Shown piece by piece: positions 18,648-27,399 of a stretch of DNA of 64,000 nt (its first letter is position 1; each line of letters begins with the position of its first letter). The stretch spans positions 2,376,183-2,440,182 of the forward strand of contig NZ_CP032416.1 of the NCBI RefSeq assembly GCF_003600355.1, written 5' to 3'. This stretch comes from Clostridium fermenticellae (lineage in GTDB: Bacteria > Bacillota > Clostridia > Clostridiales > Clostridiaceae). The translations under genes were made by a program, and so were the position numbers. The notes under the pieces are model-generated. The model worked only from the letters and a program-made list of their open reading frames with translations. It did not search any database and was not told the origin of the DNA.

Positions 18648-20390
18648 ATGATAAAAAAATTACTAGGTTATATAAAGGAGTTTAAAAGGGATACTATTAT
18701 TACTCCTATATTTGTCGCCTTAGAGGCAATAATGGAAACAATTCTTCCATTATTAATGTCCATGATCATTGATAATGGTGTTGGAAAGGGAAATATAAAA
18801 TATGTGTGCATTGTTGGAATAATAATGGTGTTTGTGTCATTTATATCATTAAGCTGCGGTGCATTATCTGGAAAATTTTCAGCTAGTGCATCAACTGGTT
18901 TTGCCAGAAATTTGAGAAAAGCAATGTATTATAACATACAAAATTTCTCCTTCTCAAATATAGATAAATATTCGACAGCCGGTCTTATAACTAGACTCAC
19001 AACAGATGTTACAAATGTTCAAAATGCATTTCAAATGATTATAAGAATGTTTGTAAGAGCTCCTTTTATGCTTATATTTGCTATGGCAATGGCGTTTTAT
19101 ATTAATTCAAGATTAGCACTAATATTTTTAGGAGCACTAATATTTTTGGGCATCGTCTTATTCTTTATTATGACAAGGGTGCATCCGTATTTTGTTGAGG
19201 TTTTTAAAAAGTATGATGATCTAAATGCAAGTGTTCAAGAAAATTTAACTGCAATAAGAACTGTAAAAGCCTATGTTAGGGAAGATTATGAAGTAAGTAA
19301 ATTTTACAAAGCTTCTAAAACCTTATATAAATATTTTGTAAGAGCTGAAAAATTATTAATAATAAATGCACCTGCAATGCAGTTTACAGTATATACATGT
19401 ATTTTACTTCTATCATGGCTTGGTGCTAAGATGATAGTTTCTAATTCCATGACAACAGGAGAACTTATGAGTTTATTCACCTATACAACAAATATACTTA
19501 TGAGTCTTATGATTATATCAATGGTTTTTGTTATGGTCGTTATGGCAAAATCCTCCGCCGAAAGGATTTTAGAGGTATTAGATGAACGAAGTGATTTAAC
19601 AAATAAGGAAAATTCAATCTATGATGTAAAAAATGGATCTATAGAATTTGATAATGTGGGATTTAGTTACACGAAGAATAAGGGGGGAAACCTTATTATA
19701 GAAAATATAAATTTAAAAATTAACTCCGGTGAAACGATAGGAATTATTGGTGGAACAGGAAGTGCAAAATCAACACTTGTTCAGCTTATACCAAGATTGT
19801 ATGATGCAACCTTTGGAAGAGTAAAAGTTGGAGGTATTGATGTTAAAGATTATGATATAGAATCTCTTAGAAATGAAGTTTCCATGGTACTTCAAAAAAA
19901 TGTTCTGTTTTCCGGAACTATCAAGGAAAATTTGAGATGGGGCAGCAAAAACGCAACAGATGAAGAAATAATTGAAGCATGCAAGCAGGCACAGGCTGAG
20001 GAATTTATAGAGCAATTCCCGGATAAGTATGATACTTTCATTGAACAAGGTGGTACTAATGTGTCAGGAGGACAAAAGCAGAGACTTTGTATAGCAAGAG
20101 CTTTACTAAAAAAGCCTAAAATATTAATATTAGATGATTCTACAAGTGCTGTTGATACAAAAACTGATGCTTTAATTAGAAAAGCATTTAAGGAAACTAT
20201 ACCAGATACAACAAAAATTATTATTGCCCAGCGTATATCATCTGTTGAAGATGCTGATAAAATAATTGTACTTGATAATGGCAGTATAAATGGATTTGGA
20301 ACTCATGCTGAATTGATAAATTCTAATGAAATATATCGTGAAGTATATGAATCACAAATGAAGGGAGATGACGAAAATGAGTCAAGATAA
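18648..20390 (+). CDS. ABC exporter, fused permease/ATPase, degenerate-site subunit
   Basis: This 580-aa half-transporter has an N-terminal six-helix exporter domain (about 15-310) and an ATPase domain with Walker A GGTGSAKST (about 367-375), signature VSGGQKQRL and Walker B ILILDDSTSAVD. The catalytic glutamate after Walker B is an aspartate, and the switch histidine is Gln (IAQRISS). Its own site is therefore degenerate, as in TM287/288-like heterodimers. It is preceded by AAAGGAGG, and its 3' end overlaps the next exporter gene by 14 nt. Drug or peptide export is likely, but the substrate is unknown. Confidence 0.93.
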   Translation: MIKKLLGYIKEFKRDTIITPIFVALEAIMETILPLLMSMIIDNGVGKGNIKYVCIVGIIMVFVSFISLSCGALSGKFSASASTGFARNLRKAMYYNIQNFSFSNIDKYSTAGLITRLTTDVTNVQNAFQMIIRMFVRAPFMLIFAMAMAFYINSRLALIFLGALIFLGIVLFFIMTRVHPYFVEVFKKYDDLNASVQENLTAIRTVKAYVREDYEVSKFYKASKTLYKYFVRAEKLLIINAPAMQFTVYTCILLLSWLGAKMIVSNSMTTGELMSLFTYTTNILMSLMIISMVFVMVVMAKSSAERILEVLDERSDLTNKENSIYDVKNGSIEFDNVGFSYTKNKGGNLIIENINLKINSGETIGIIGGTGSAKSTLVQLIPRLYDATFGRVKVGGIDVKDYDIESLRNEVSMVLQKNVLFSGTIKENLRWGSKNATDEEIIEACKQAQAEEFIEQFPDKYDTFIEQGGTNVSGGQKQRLCIARALLKKPKILILDDSTSAVDTKTDALIRKAFKETIPDTTKIIIAQRISSVEDADKIIVLDNGSINGFGTHAELINSNEIYREVYESQMKGDDENESR

Positions 20391-22299
20391 TACTAATAAT
20401 CCTAGAACGGTAGGAAGGCGAAAAGGATATGCAAAATTAAATAAAAATTCTTTAAAAACACTTAAAAGGCTATTTTCGTATGTCATAAAAGAATATAAAT
20501 TCTTGTTTTTCATTGTAATGATAGCAATTATTATAAGTTCACTTGCAAATGTAATTGGTACATTATTTTTGAAAAAATTAATTGATGGTTATATAACTCC
20601 ACTTTTGAGACAGTCACACCACGATTTTGGGCCTCTTTTAAAGATGATAATAACTATGGCTGTTATATATTACATTGGAGTTTTATCGACATATTTGTAT
20701 AGTCGTGTAATGATCTTAATTTCTCAGGGATCACTTAAAAAAATAAGAGATAACATGTTTAAACATATGGAAACTCTACCTATAAGTTTTTTTGATACAC
20801 ACTCACATGGCAATTTAATGAGTCTTTATACAAATGATACAGATACGCTAAGGCAAATGATAAGTCAAGGAATACCTCAAATTTTGTCAGCTACTATAAC
20901 TGTCTTAGGTGCATTCATATCAATGGTATATTTAAGTCCGCTTTTATCAATAATTGAAATTCTGATGATATTTATAATAATACGTGTTACAAAATTTATT
21001 GGTGGTAAAAGTGCAAAATACTTTGGACTTCAGCAAAAGGATTTAGCTATGGTAAATGGCTATATAGAAGAAATGATAAATGGGCAAAAGGTTGTGAAAG
21101 TTTTTTGTCATGAAGAAGAGGCAAAGAAAAACTTTGATAAATTAAATGATATGCTTTATAAAAGTTCAGATAATGCAAATAAATATGCTAATGTATTAAT
21201 GCCTATAATGGGGAATATCGGGTACTTAAATTATGTATTTGTTGCTATTTTTGGTTCTATCTTAGCTATAGGCGGATTTAATGGATTTACTTTAGGTGGA
21301 ATTGCAGCATTTTTACAGTTAACAAGAACCTTTAGCACGACAATAAATCAGATGTCACAACAGATAAATTTTGTAGTTATGGCACTAGCAGGAGCAGAAC
21401 GTATATTTAGACTCGTAGATGAAAATAGTGAAACAGATAATGGGTATGTTTCATTAGTTAATGCAAAGGAAAACGAAAATGGTAAAATAGAGGAAACTAA
21501 AGAACATACAGGCGTATGGGCATGGAAACATCCTCATTCAGATGGGACTCTAACTTATAAAAAACTTTTAGGTGATATTGTATTTGACGATGTTGACTTT
21601 GGGTATAATGATAAAAAAATTATACTTCATAATATAAAACTCTATGCTAAACCTGGACAGAAGATAGCATTTGTAGGTGCTACTGGTGCTGGAAAAACTA
21701 CAATTACTAATCTGATAAATAGATTTTATGATATTCAGGACGGAAAAATAAGGTATGATGGAATAAATGTAAATAAGATAAAGAAGGCAGATTTAAGAAA
21801 ATCACTTGGAATTGTCCTTCAAGATCCCCATCTTTTTACTGGAACAATTGCAGATAATATAAGATATGGAAAATTGGATGCTTCAGATAAAGAGGTAATA
21901 AGAGCTGCAAAACTTGCAAATGCAGATGGTTTTATAAGACATTTATCGGATGGATATAATACGATGATTTCGGGTGATGGCGGCAATCTATCTCAAGGTC
22001 AGAGACAACTGCTTACAATAGCAAGAGCTGCAATTGCAGATCCACCAGTTTTGATACTGGATGAAGCTACATCAAGTATAGACACTAGAACTGAGATTAT
22101 TGTTCAAGATGGTATGGATAAACTTATGAAGGGAAGAACCGTGTTTGTAATTGCCCATAGACTTTCTACAATTAAAAATTCTGATGTCATTATGGTACTT
22201 GACAATGGAAGGATAATTGAAAGAGGAAATCATGATGATTTAGTTGCACAGAGAGGCAAATACTATCAATTATACACAGGTGCTTTTGAATTATCATAA
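20377..22299 (+). CDS. ABC exporter, fused permease/ATPase, catalytic subunit
   Basis: This partner half-transporter of about 640 aa starts MSQDNTNNPRTVGRR behind AAGGGAG; an ATG three codons earlier is less well placed. It has six transmembrane helices, then an ATPase domain with Walker A GATGAGKTT (from about residue 434), signature LSQGQRQLL, Walker B VLILDEATSSID with catalytic Glu, and His in VIAHRLST. An insertion of about 40 residues (NENGKIEETKEHTGVWAWKH) precedes the ATPase domain. It overlaps the previous gene, so the two are translated together and should form a heterodimer. Its stop codon is seven bases before the repeat element at 22307. Confidence 0.93.
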   Translation: MSQDNTNNPRTVGRRKGYAKLNKNSLKTLKRLFSYVIKEYKFLFFIVMIAIIISSLANVIGTLFLKKLIDGYITPLLRQSHHDFGPLLKMIITMAVIYYIGVLSTYLYSRVMILISQGSLKKIRDNMFKHMETLPISFFDTHSHGNLMSLYTNDTDTLRQMISQGIPQILSATITVLGAFISMVYLSPLLSIIEILMIFIIIRVTKFIGGKSAKYFGLQQKDLAMVNGYIEEMINGQKVVKVFCHEEEAKKNFDKLNDMLYKSSDNANKYANVLMPIMGNIGYLNYVFVAIFGSILAIGGFNGFTLGGIAAFLQLTRTFSTTINQMSQQINFVVMALAGAERIFRLVDENSETDNGYVSLVNAKENENGKIEETKEHTGVWAWKHPHSDGTLTYKKLLGDIVFDDVDFGYNDKKIILHNIKLYAKPGQKIAFVGATGAGKTTITNLINRFYDIQDGKIRYDGINVNKIKKADLRKSLGIVLQDPHLFTGTIADNIRYGKLDASDKEVIRAAKLANADGFIRHLSDGYNTMISGDGGNLSQGQRQLLTIARAAIADPPVLILDEATSSIDTRTEIIVQDGMDKLMKGRTVFVIAHRLSTIKNSDVIMVLDNGRIIERGNHDDLVAQRGKYYQLYTGAFELS

Positions 22300-22335
22300 A
22301 ATCTTTATATTGCGTATTAAGCATTGTTGTAGACA

Positions 22336-22566
22336 CATAAGTAGAATTCTTACTCCCGTGAAATACTGTAAGGCTTTGACACGTTAAAACCTTTTATAAA
22401 TCTAAAACTTGTGCTGTTAAAAATCTAAAAAACCTGGATAAACTCGTACCTCAGACAGTATCCAGAACTTTAAGATTTTTAACAGCACTTCACCAGGATT
22501 TATAGAAAAAGTTTTAAATGTGTCTTCAGCCTTACAGTACTCCACTACGTAAGAATTCTACTTATG
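22336..22566. repeat. Large hairpin P1 inside E1
   Basis: A perfect 18-bp terminal inverted repeat (CATAAGTAGAATTCTTAC / GTAAGAATTCTACTTATG) bounds a 231-base near-palindrome. The apex is CTGGATAAACTCG...CAGACAGTATCCAG, an altered form of the apex found in the other large hairpins. A right half recurs at about 22930-23018, and its end at about 57731-57762. Confidence 0.8.
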
Positions 22567-22629
22567 TTTGCAATAAATTGTTTAATGCGATATTCTATAT
22601 TTTTAATTGATTTACAGTATTTATATCTG

Positions 22630-22750
22630 TTTTAGGCGTGTGCCGTCTACTAAAATTTTTCTAAAAGACTTCGCTAAGAGATGTAAAAAACTTTTTAGAT
22701 GTGCCTTCAGTTTCCAGGTATACCTCTGTGGTGTGAGTTAAGTTTGTCCT
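22630..22750. repeat. Half copy of a type B hairpin in E1
   Basis: This stretch (…ACTTTTTAGATGTGCCTTCAG…GTATACCTCTGTGGTGTGAG…GTTTGTCCTTAT) matches one arm of the large hairpin at 23820-24063 as an inverted copy of its left arm. The other arm is missing here, suggesting that a later insertion or deletion split it. Confidence 0.65.
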
Positions 22751-22814
22751 TATAAGTTATATATTTAAACCAGGTTATATGCTTAATAAGTGAAATATTA
22801 CCTTCAAGGGTTCT

Positions 22815-23713
22815 AGGGCGATTAGCCCTTATAATTTATACTATAATTACAATTTTAAACATATATTGAAGTAATTAAAAAAATCTGAATAGGATCATAT
22901 TTTAAATGATATCCGGGACTTTAAGGTTTTTCACAGCACTTCGTCAAAATTTATAGAAAAGTTTTAGATGTGTCTTCGGCCTTACAGTATCCTGCTACGT
23001 AAGAATTCTACTTATGTTTACATCAAATACTTAACATATCAATAAAAGTATATAAGTGATTTTATAACTTTACGTAAATTTGATAAACTTTCTGAATATA
23101 ATTTCGCCTTTAAGGGTTTATGGCGATAGCCATATTAATTTAAAAGTTCTTTACTCCATTAAACCTAAATCATATATAATCTCACTCATTTTCTTGTAAC
23201 AGTATTTGCAATTTACATTATAATTTCCATGATTGTATTCTCTTTATAAAGGTTTTACGGACGTAGTCCTTGTATACATAGTATTAATCCCCGAGGGATA
23301 TTTTAAAACTACAGAAATTATAATAAATAACGAAATTTTTCCCGGTAAAAGATTAAATATATTTAAAACTAAAATAACCTGCCTTTCATAAGAAGAACAG
23401 AACGCCCTAACGGGCTTGAAGGCTTACAGCCTTCCTTCTTTAAGTTTATAGTAATGACTGTACTAATTTAATTATTAGGACATTAACTTCCCGGGTATAT
23501 AGTAAAACTCACATTTAAATTTAAATAATTCAATAGGACTAATCGTCCTATCATTTCATTTATCTAAAATTTTAGTTAAATATCTTTTATGCCCAAAAAG
23601 ATCTTAAAGTTCTGAATATACTATCTGAATTACAGGTTATTCAGACTTTTTTAGTTATCTTAACAGATGTCTAAAACTGCAATTATAGTATAAATCAATA
23701 TGGCTATCGCCAT
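22815..23713. repeat. Array of short GC-rich hairpins in E1
   Basis: Short perfect stems stand out in an AT-rich background: AGGGC-GATTA-GCCCT (22815-22829), ATGGC-GATA-GCCAT (23120-23133), GGAC-GTA-GTCC (23269-23279), GCCC-TAAC-GGGC (23404-23415), GAAGGC-TTACA-GCCTTC (23418-23434), TAGGAC-TAATC-GTCCTA (23534-23550) and ATGGC-TATC-GCCAT (23700-23713). Several follow the shared lead AAGGGTTTA or AAAGGTTTTAC. The same units recur in the elements at 53199-54113 and 57285-58703. They resemble REP-type units; no function is shown. Confidence 0.7.
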
Positions 23714-23819
23714 AAAACATTAAAGGAGAAATCATATTTATCAAGTTTACATAAGTTATATAATTATTTATATACTTTTATTAGTATATAAAGCATTTAT
23801 TGATTTAAGTATATAACTT

Positions 23820-24063
23820 ATAAGGACAAACTCAACTCATACCACAGAGGTATACCTGGAAACTGAAGGCACATCTAAAAAGTTTTTTACATCTCTTAGC
23901 GAAGCCTTTTAGAAAAATTTTAGTAGATTATATATGTTTGAGCAAAGCGAGTTTATATAATCTACTAAAATTTTTAAAAGGCAAGCCTAGAGATGTTAAA
24001 ACTTTTTTAGGGTGCCGAAGTTTGTGAGTATACCTCTGCGGTGTGAGTTGAGTTTGTCCTTAT
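23820..24063. repeat. Large hairpin B1 (244 bp)
   Basis: The unit begins ATAAGGACAAACTCAACTCA and ends with its exact inverse TGAGTTGAGTTTGTCCTTAT. Both arms contain GTATACCTCTG-type sequence and pair almost to the apex, TATATGTTTGAGCAAAGCGAG. B2 at 58364-58607 has the same 244-base length and very similar sequence. The C-type units at 53242 and 57329 share the ends and apex but not the arms. Confidence 0.85.
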
Positions 24064-24124
24064 GTGCATATAATCTTACAACAATGCTTAATACGCAATA
24101 TATGCAAATTGCGTATTATAGTTG

Positions 24125-24763
24125 CTAAGATATTACATACTTATTTTCAAGCTTTCTAAATATCAAAACCAATACAGATATAACTGCCAAGTATACAATG
24201 CCTGCCGCTATAAAAGGAGTTATTGTAAAATCATTCATTACAACCTCTTTTGCTCCTCTAAGTAAATCACCAACACCAATAGCTGCAACCATTGCCGTAT
24301 CCTTTATCAGATTTGTCGATTCATTGCAAATAGGTGGAATAACATTTCTAAGGGCTTGTGGTATTATTATTTTCATCATAGTCTGCCTATAATTCATTCC
24401 AAGAACCTTTGCTGCCTCAAACTGTCCTTTATCTATAGAATCTATACCGGCCCTAAATATTTCAGCTAGATATGCAGCATAATTTATGGTAAAAGCTATA
24501 ACGGAAGCTGTCATAGGTTCTAATTTTATACCAACTGCAGGCAATCCAAAATAAATGAAAAAAAGTTGTAATAGCAGAGGAGTACCTCTAAAAATCCACG
24601 TATAAAAGCTTAGAATAACTCTTAATGGAGTTATTTTCGAAATCTTGCCAATAGCAACTACAATACCTATTGCTACTGATAATACGGCTACTATCAAAAA
24701 TAACTTTAATGTCAATATACCTCCGCTTAACATACTCGTCATCATATCTGTAAAATTAGACAC
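24125..24763 (-). CDS. Amino-acid ABC transporter permease (HisM/GlnP type)
   Basis: This 212-aa membrane protein has a typical polar amino-acid permease layout: helices near 15-35, 50-75, 80-105, 150-170 and 185-207. The EAA loop reads AKVLGMNYRQTMMKIIIPQALRNVIPP. It should pair with the binding protein encoded 22 nt upstream to import a polar amino acid. The start is a GTG behind AGGAAGTG. No ATPase gene follows; instead the stop codon lies 19 bases from the end of element E1. The ATPase must come from elsewhere, or was lost when E1 arrived. Confidence 0.9.
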   Translation of the reverse strand: MSNFTDMMTSMLSGGILTLKLFLIVAVLSVAIGIVVAIGKISKITPLRVILSFYTWIFRGTPLLLQLFFIYFGLPAVGIKLEPMTASVIAFTINYAAYLAEIFRAGIDSIDKGQFEAAKVLGMNYRQTMMKIIIPQALRNVIPPICNESTNLIKDTAMVAAIGVGDLLRGAKEVVMNDFTITPFIAAGIVYLAVISVLVLIFRKLENKYVIS

Positions 24764-24785
24764 CTAAAAACACTTCCTAACATCT

Positions 24786-25592
24786 TTATTTTTCCGTAAC
24801 GGACTCTCCAAACCACTTTTGTGATATTTTATTAACAGTGCCGTCTTTTTTCATATCATCCAAAGCTTTATCAAGTTTTTCCTTGAAACTAATATCAGTT
24901 TTTCTTATTCCAACACCATACTCTTCCTTTTTAAAATCATCATTTAAAACTTTATATACTCCCTTAGTTTTATTTATATAATACCTTGCAACTACTTCAT
25001 CTGCAACTACAGCATCAACACGTCCATCTTTTAAATCCATAAGTGCCTCTGTATTATCAGAGTATTTTTTAACCTCTTTTAATGATTTAAGTGTAGTATT
25101 ATCTGCTTTTAATGCAGTTTCACTGCTACTTCCAAGCTGAAGGCCTACCTTTTTTTGAGCTAGATCCTTCTTGTTTTTAATAGTTGAATCATTTTTCACA
25201 ACTATTATTTGCTTATTTTGAAGATATGGTTTGGAAAAAGCTATCTGCTGTTTTCTCTTGTCAGTAATTGTAAGCCCATTCCATATAACATCTATATCTT
25301 TATTTTTCAAACTTAATAATACTCCATCCCACTGAACTGGTTTAAATACAACCTTTACGCCCATTCTCTTTGCAGCTTCTTTCGCAAGATCTATATCAAA
25401 TCCCACAATCTGACCTTTGTCATCCTTAAATCCCATTGGAGGAAAACTATCATCCAATCCTACTACAAATTGTCCTTTTTGTTTAATATCATCCCATGAA
25501 GCATCTTTAGATTGATTAGTCGTAGTACAACCTGCAAATAATATACTAAAAATAAATAAAGTCAACGTTACAAGTATAAATTTTTTTTTCAT
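24786..25592 (-). CDS. Amino-acid ABC transporter substrate-binding lipoprotein
   Basis: This 268-aa family 3 solute-binding protein has a lipoprotein signal (MKKKFILVTL… with lipobox FAGC, Cys at about residue 22), so it is anchored outside the membrane. FDIDLAKEAAKRMGVKVVFKPVQWDG and NGLTITDKRKQQIAFSKPYL are typical of the glutamine/histidine/cystine group. Substrate specificity is not clear. GGGGGATAA precedes the ATG, and a consensus promoter lies 40-67 nt upstream. It is followed directly by the permease gene. Confidence 0.92.
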   Translation of the reverse strand: MKKKFILVTLTLFIFSILFAGCTTTNQSKDASWDDIKQKGQFVVGLDDSFPPMGFKDDKGQIVGFDIDLAKEAAKRMGVKVVFKPVQWDGVLLSLKNKDIDVIWNGLTITDKRKQQIAFSKPYLQNKQIIVVKNDSTIKNKKDLAQKKVGLQLGSSSETALKADNTTLKSLKEVKKYSDNTEALMDLKDGRVDAVVADEVVARYYINKTKGVYKVLNDDFKKEEYGVGIRKTDISFKEKLDKALDDMKKDGTVNKISQKWFGESVTEK

Positions 25593-25630
25593 TTTTTATC
25601 CCCCTAAATTACAGATTTATTATAGATACT

Positions 25631-25659
25631 ATTATACTTTAGCATACTAAATTTGTAAA
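25631..25659 (-). promoter_or_regulatory. Promoter of the amino-acid transporter genes
   Basis: On the minus strand TTTACA (25659-25654) and TATAAT (25636-25631) are spaced by 17 bases, about 40 nt before the binding-protein start. The spacer and flank contain the loosely palindromic ATACTACTTTACAAATTTAGTAT, which could be an operator. Confidence 0.75.
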
Positions 25660-25707
25660 GTAGTATGAGATAATTTATTAAATATAAAAATTCACTTTTT
25701 TAACCTA

Positions 25708-25767
25708 TATAGGGTTTGTAAAATTCCAAGCTTAACTTATGCGCAGACCGGGATTTATAAACCTTAT
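25708..25767. repeat. Palindromic repeat family A, internally deleted copy 3
   Basis: This 60-base stretch starts TATAGGGTTTGTAAAATTCC, continues AAGCTTAACTTATGCGCAGACCGGGATTT and then jumps straight to TATAAACCTTAT. It matches the right end of copy 2 (62690-62734, inverted) joined to the opposite end, with the whole hairpin core missing. It lies between thiE and the transporter promoter. Confidence 0.75.
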
Positions 25768-25809
25768 GTAGATTAGAAAGGTGAATTTTAACATAAACTT
25801 TTTATATTT

Positions 25810-26418
25810 TTATAATAAGTTTTGGGCAGCTCTCTTGAAATCCTTTTTGCCAAGTATTGCTGATACTACAGATATACCTGTAACTCCTGATTTTAATACA
25901 TCTTTATAATTTGTTTCATTTACACCACCAATTGCAACAGAAGGAATAGTTATTTCATCACATATCTTTTTTAAACCATCTATCCCTATAGGTTTATCTA
26001 TATCTTTTTTAGTTCCCGTATAAAATGCGGCCCCAAGTCCAACATAATCTGCTCCACCTTTTTGCGCTTCTAAAGCTTCCTTTATATTACCCGCTGAAAC
26101 TCCTATAATCTTATCATGTCCAAGCATTTTCCTTGCTATTTTAAGTGGCATATCACTTTGACCTATGTGTACACCATCTGCATCAACAGCTTTTGCAACA
26201 TCTATTCTATCATTTATTATTATAGGTACATTATAATAGTCAGTAATTGATTTCACCTGAAGTGCTATCTTATAAAATTCTCTAGTAGATGCATGCTTTT
26301 CCCTTACCTGTACCAATGTTGTACCACCTAGAATAGCCTGCTCAACTGCATCTTTTAATTCAACATCATCTAAATAGTCCCTGTCTGTTACAAGATATAA
26401 TCTATAATCTACTTCCAT
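25810..26418 (-). CDS. thiE: Thiamine-phosphate synthase
   Basis: This 202-aa TIM-barrel enzyme joins hydroxymethylpyrimidine diphosphate to thiazole phosphate. Visible motifs are [53 protein letters not shown] and [10 protein letters not shown]. The ATG overlaps the end of thiM by ten bases (ATGGAAGTAG), so translation is coupled. It is the last gene of the TPP-riboswitch operon thiD-thiM-thiE. Confidence 0.96.
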   Translation of the reverse strand: MEVDYRLYLVTDRDYLDDVELKDAVEQAILGGTTLVQVREKHASTREFYKIALQVKSITDYYNVPIIINDRIDVAKAVDADGVHIGQSDMPLKIARKMLGHDKIIGVSAGNIKEALEAQKGGADYVGLGAAFYTGTKKDIDKPIGIDGLKKICDEITIPSVAIGGVNETNYKDVLKSGVTGISVVSAILGKKDFKRAAQNLL

Positions 26419-27221
26419 TCAATTTTCCCTTCTTCTTTCAATCTTTTTTCGGTTAAACTGTAAATACAATCCATCAATTTAACTCTAAAACTTCCAGGAA
26501 GTTTAGCTTCCTCATAAGCCGCTTCACCTGCCAGATTCATTGACAGTATTGCTGCAGTAGTAGATAAAAATTTATCTTCATAAGCTCCAGCTGCAGCACC
26601 ACAAAGCGCTCCAAGCATGCATCCTGCTCCAGTTATTTTAGTAAACATTTCAACACCATTTTTTATAATAGCAATTTTCACTCCATCTGTAATATAATCC
26701 TTCTTTCCGGTAGCAGCAACCACACACTTATATTTATTGGCAACATTAATGCAGGCTTCTAGTACACCTTCCCCATCATCCAGCGAATCAACTCCTCTTA
26801 CATTTGAATCCACTCCTGCTAAGAATTTTATTTCTCCAACATTTCCCTTTATAACATCTATACGTCCAACTTCAGAAATTCTATTTATAACTGAAAATCT
26901 TCTAGGTATTGCTCCACATGCTACTGGATCTAGTACAACTGGTACATCATTTATTTTTGCAGAAATACTTGCAAGGACATCAGCTGTCTCCTGCTCTTTA
27001 CTGAGTGTTCCAAGATTTATATATAGTGCCGATGATATCTTTACAAAATCAAAAACCTCATCATACGCTTCACACATTGCCGGTGATCCTCCAAATGCAA
27101 GCAATATATTTGCACAGTCATTTATCGTTACACCATTAGTAATACAATCAACAAGAGGAACCTTCTTTCTTATTTCAGTTAACACCCTTGAAACTTTATT
27201 CATAATCTCATCATTATACAT
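26409..27221 (-). CDS. thiM: Hydroxyethylthiazole kinase
   Basis: This 270-aa ribokinase-like enzyme phosphorylates 4-methyl-5-hydroxyethylthiazole, a salvage step. [28 protein letters not shown] near the start and [18 protein letters not shown] (with the catalytic Cys and GAGC anion hole) are typical. TAGGGGG precedes the ATG. It lies between thiD and thiE; a small family A repeat separates it from thiD (27243-27389). The operon contains salvage enzymes but no thiC or thiG in this window. Confidence 0.96.
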   Translation of the reverse strand: MYNDEIMNKVSRVLTEIRKKVPLVDCITNGVTINDCANILLAFGGSPAMCEAYDEVFDFVKISSALYINLGTLSKEQETADVLASISAKINDVPVVLDPVACGAIPRRFSVINRISEVGRIDVIKGNVGEIKFLAGVDSNVRGVDSLDDGEGVLEACINVANKYKCVVAATGKKDYITDGVKIAIIKNGVEMFTKITGAGCMLGALCGAAAGAYEDKFLSTTAAILSMNLAGEAAYEEAKLPGSFRVKLMDCIYSLTEKRLKEEGKIEWK

Positions 27222-27242
27222 CTTATTACCCCCTAATTTATA

Positions 27243-27389
27243 TATAGAATTTACAAGTTCAAGCTTAACTTATGCATAGGCCGGGATTTTCAAAATACCG
27301 GGCTTTAGAATTACTAAAAGCATTTATAGTACCGGATTTTGACAGTATCTCCCGGGGGATGGATTAACTTTTCATTTATAAACCCTATA
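27243..27389. repeat. Palindromic repeat family A, deleted copy 4, inside the thi operon
   Basis: One end reads AAGCTTAACTTATGCATAGGCCGGGATTTT as in copies 1 and 2. The other end (…CTCCCGGGGGATGGATTAACTTTTCATTTATAAACCCTATA) is the inverted outer end of copy 2. The central palindrome is replaced by about 50 unrelated bases. It sits between thiD and thiM, so it is probably transcribed and could affect expression of the distal genes. Confidence 0.75.
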
Positions 27390-27399
27390 AATTTTGTAA

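Larger units (their letters stand above)
22307..24106. mobile_element. Non-coding palindromic mosaic element E1 (no cargo)
   Basis: This 1.8-kb element fills the convergent gap between the exporter and amino-acid permease genes. The first 25 bases (22307-22331, ATATTGCGTATTAAGCATTG...) are a perfect inverted match of 24077-24101, and the right end extends to TGCATATATTGCG. Just inside each end is a large hairpin (22336-22566 and 23820-24063). The interior holds half-copies of the same hairpins and a series of short GC-rich hairpins. Much of the interior recurs at 53199-54113 and 57285-58650. It encodes no transposase or other credible protein. It looks like a non-autonomous transposable element or a mosaic of nested MITEs. 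Confidence 0.8.

Noticed and set aside
22300-22320. Target-site duplication around element E1
   Set aside because: The bases outside 22307 (ATCTTT) and outside the right end (AATTGC) do not match, and the left end appears trimmed. No duplication can be claimed, nor for E2.
22307-24106. CRISPR array
   Set aside because: The repeats are inverted, of varied length and unevenly spaced; there are no regular direct repeats with unique spacers and no cas genes in the window.
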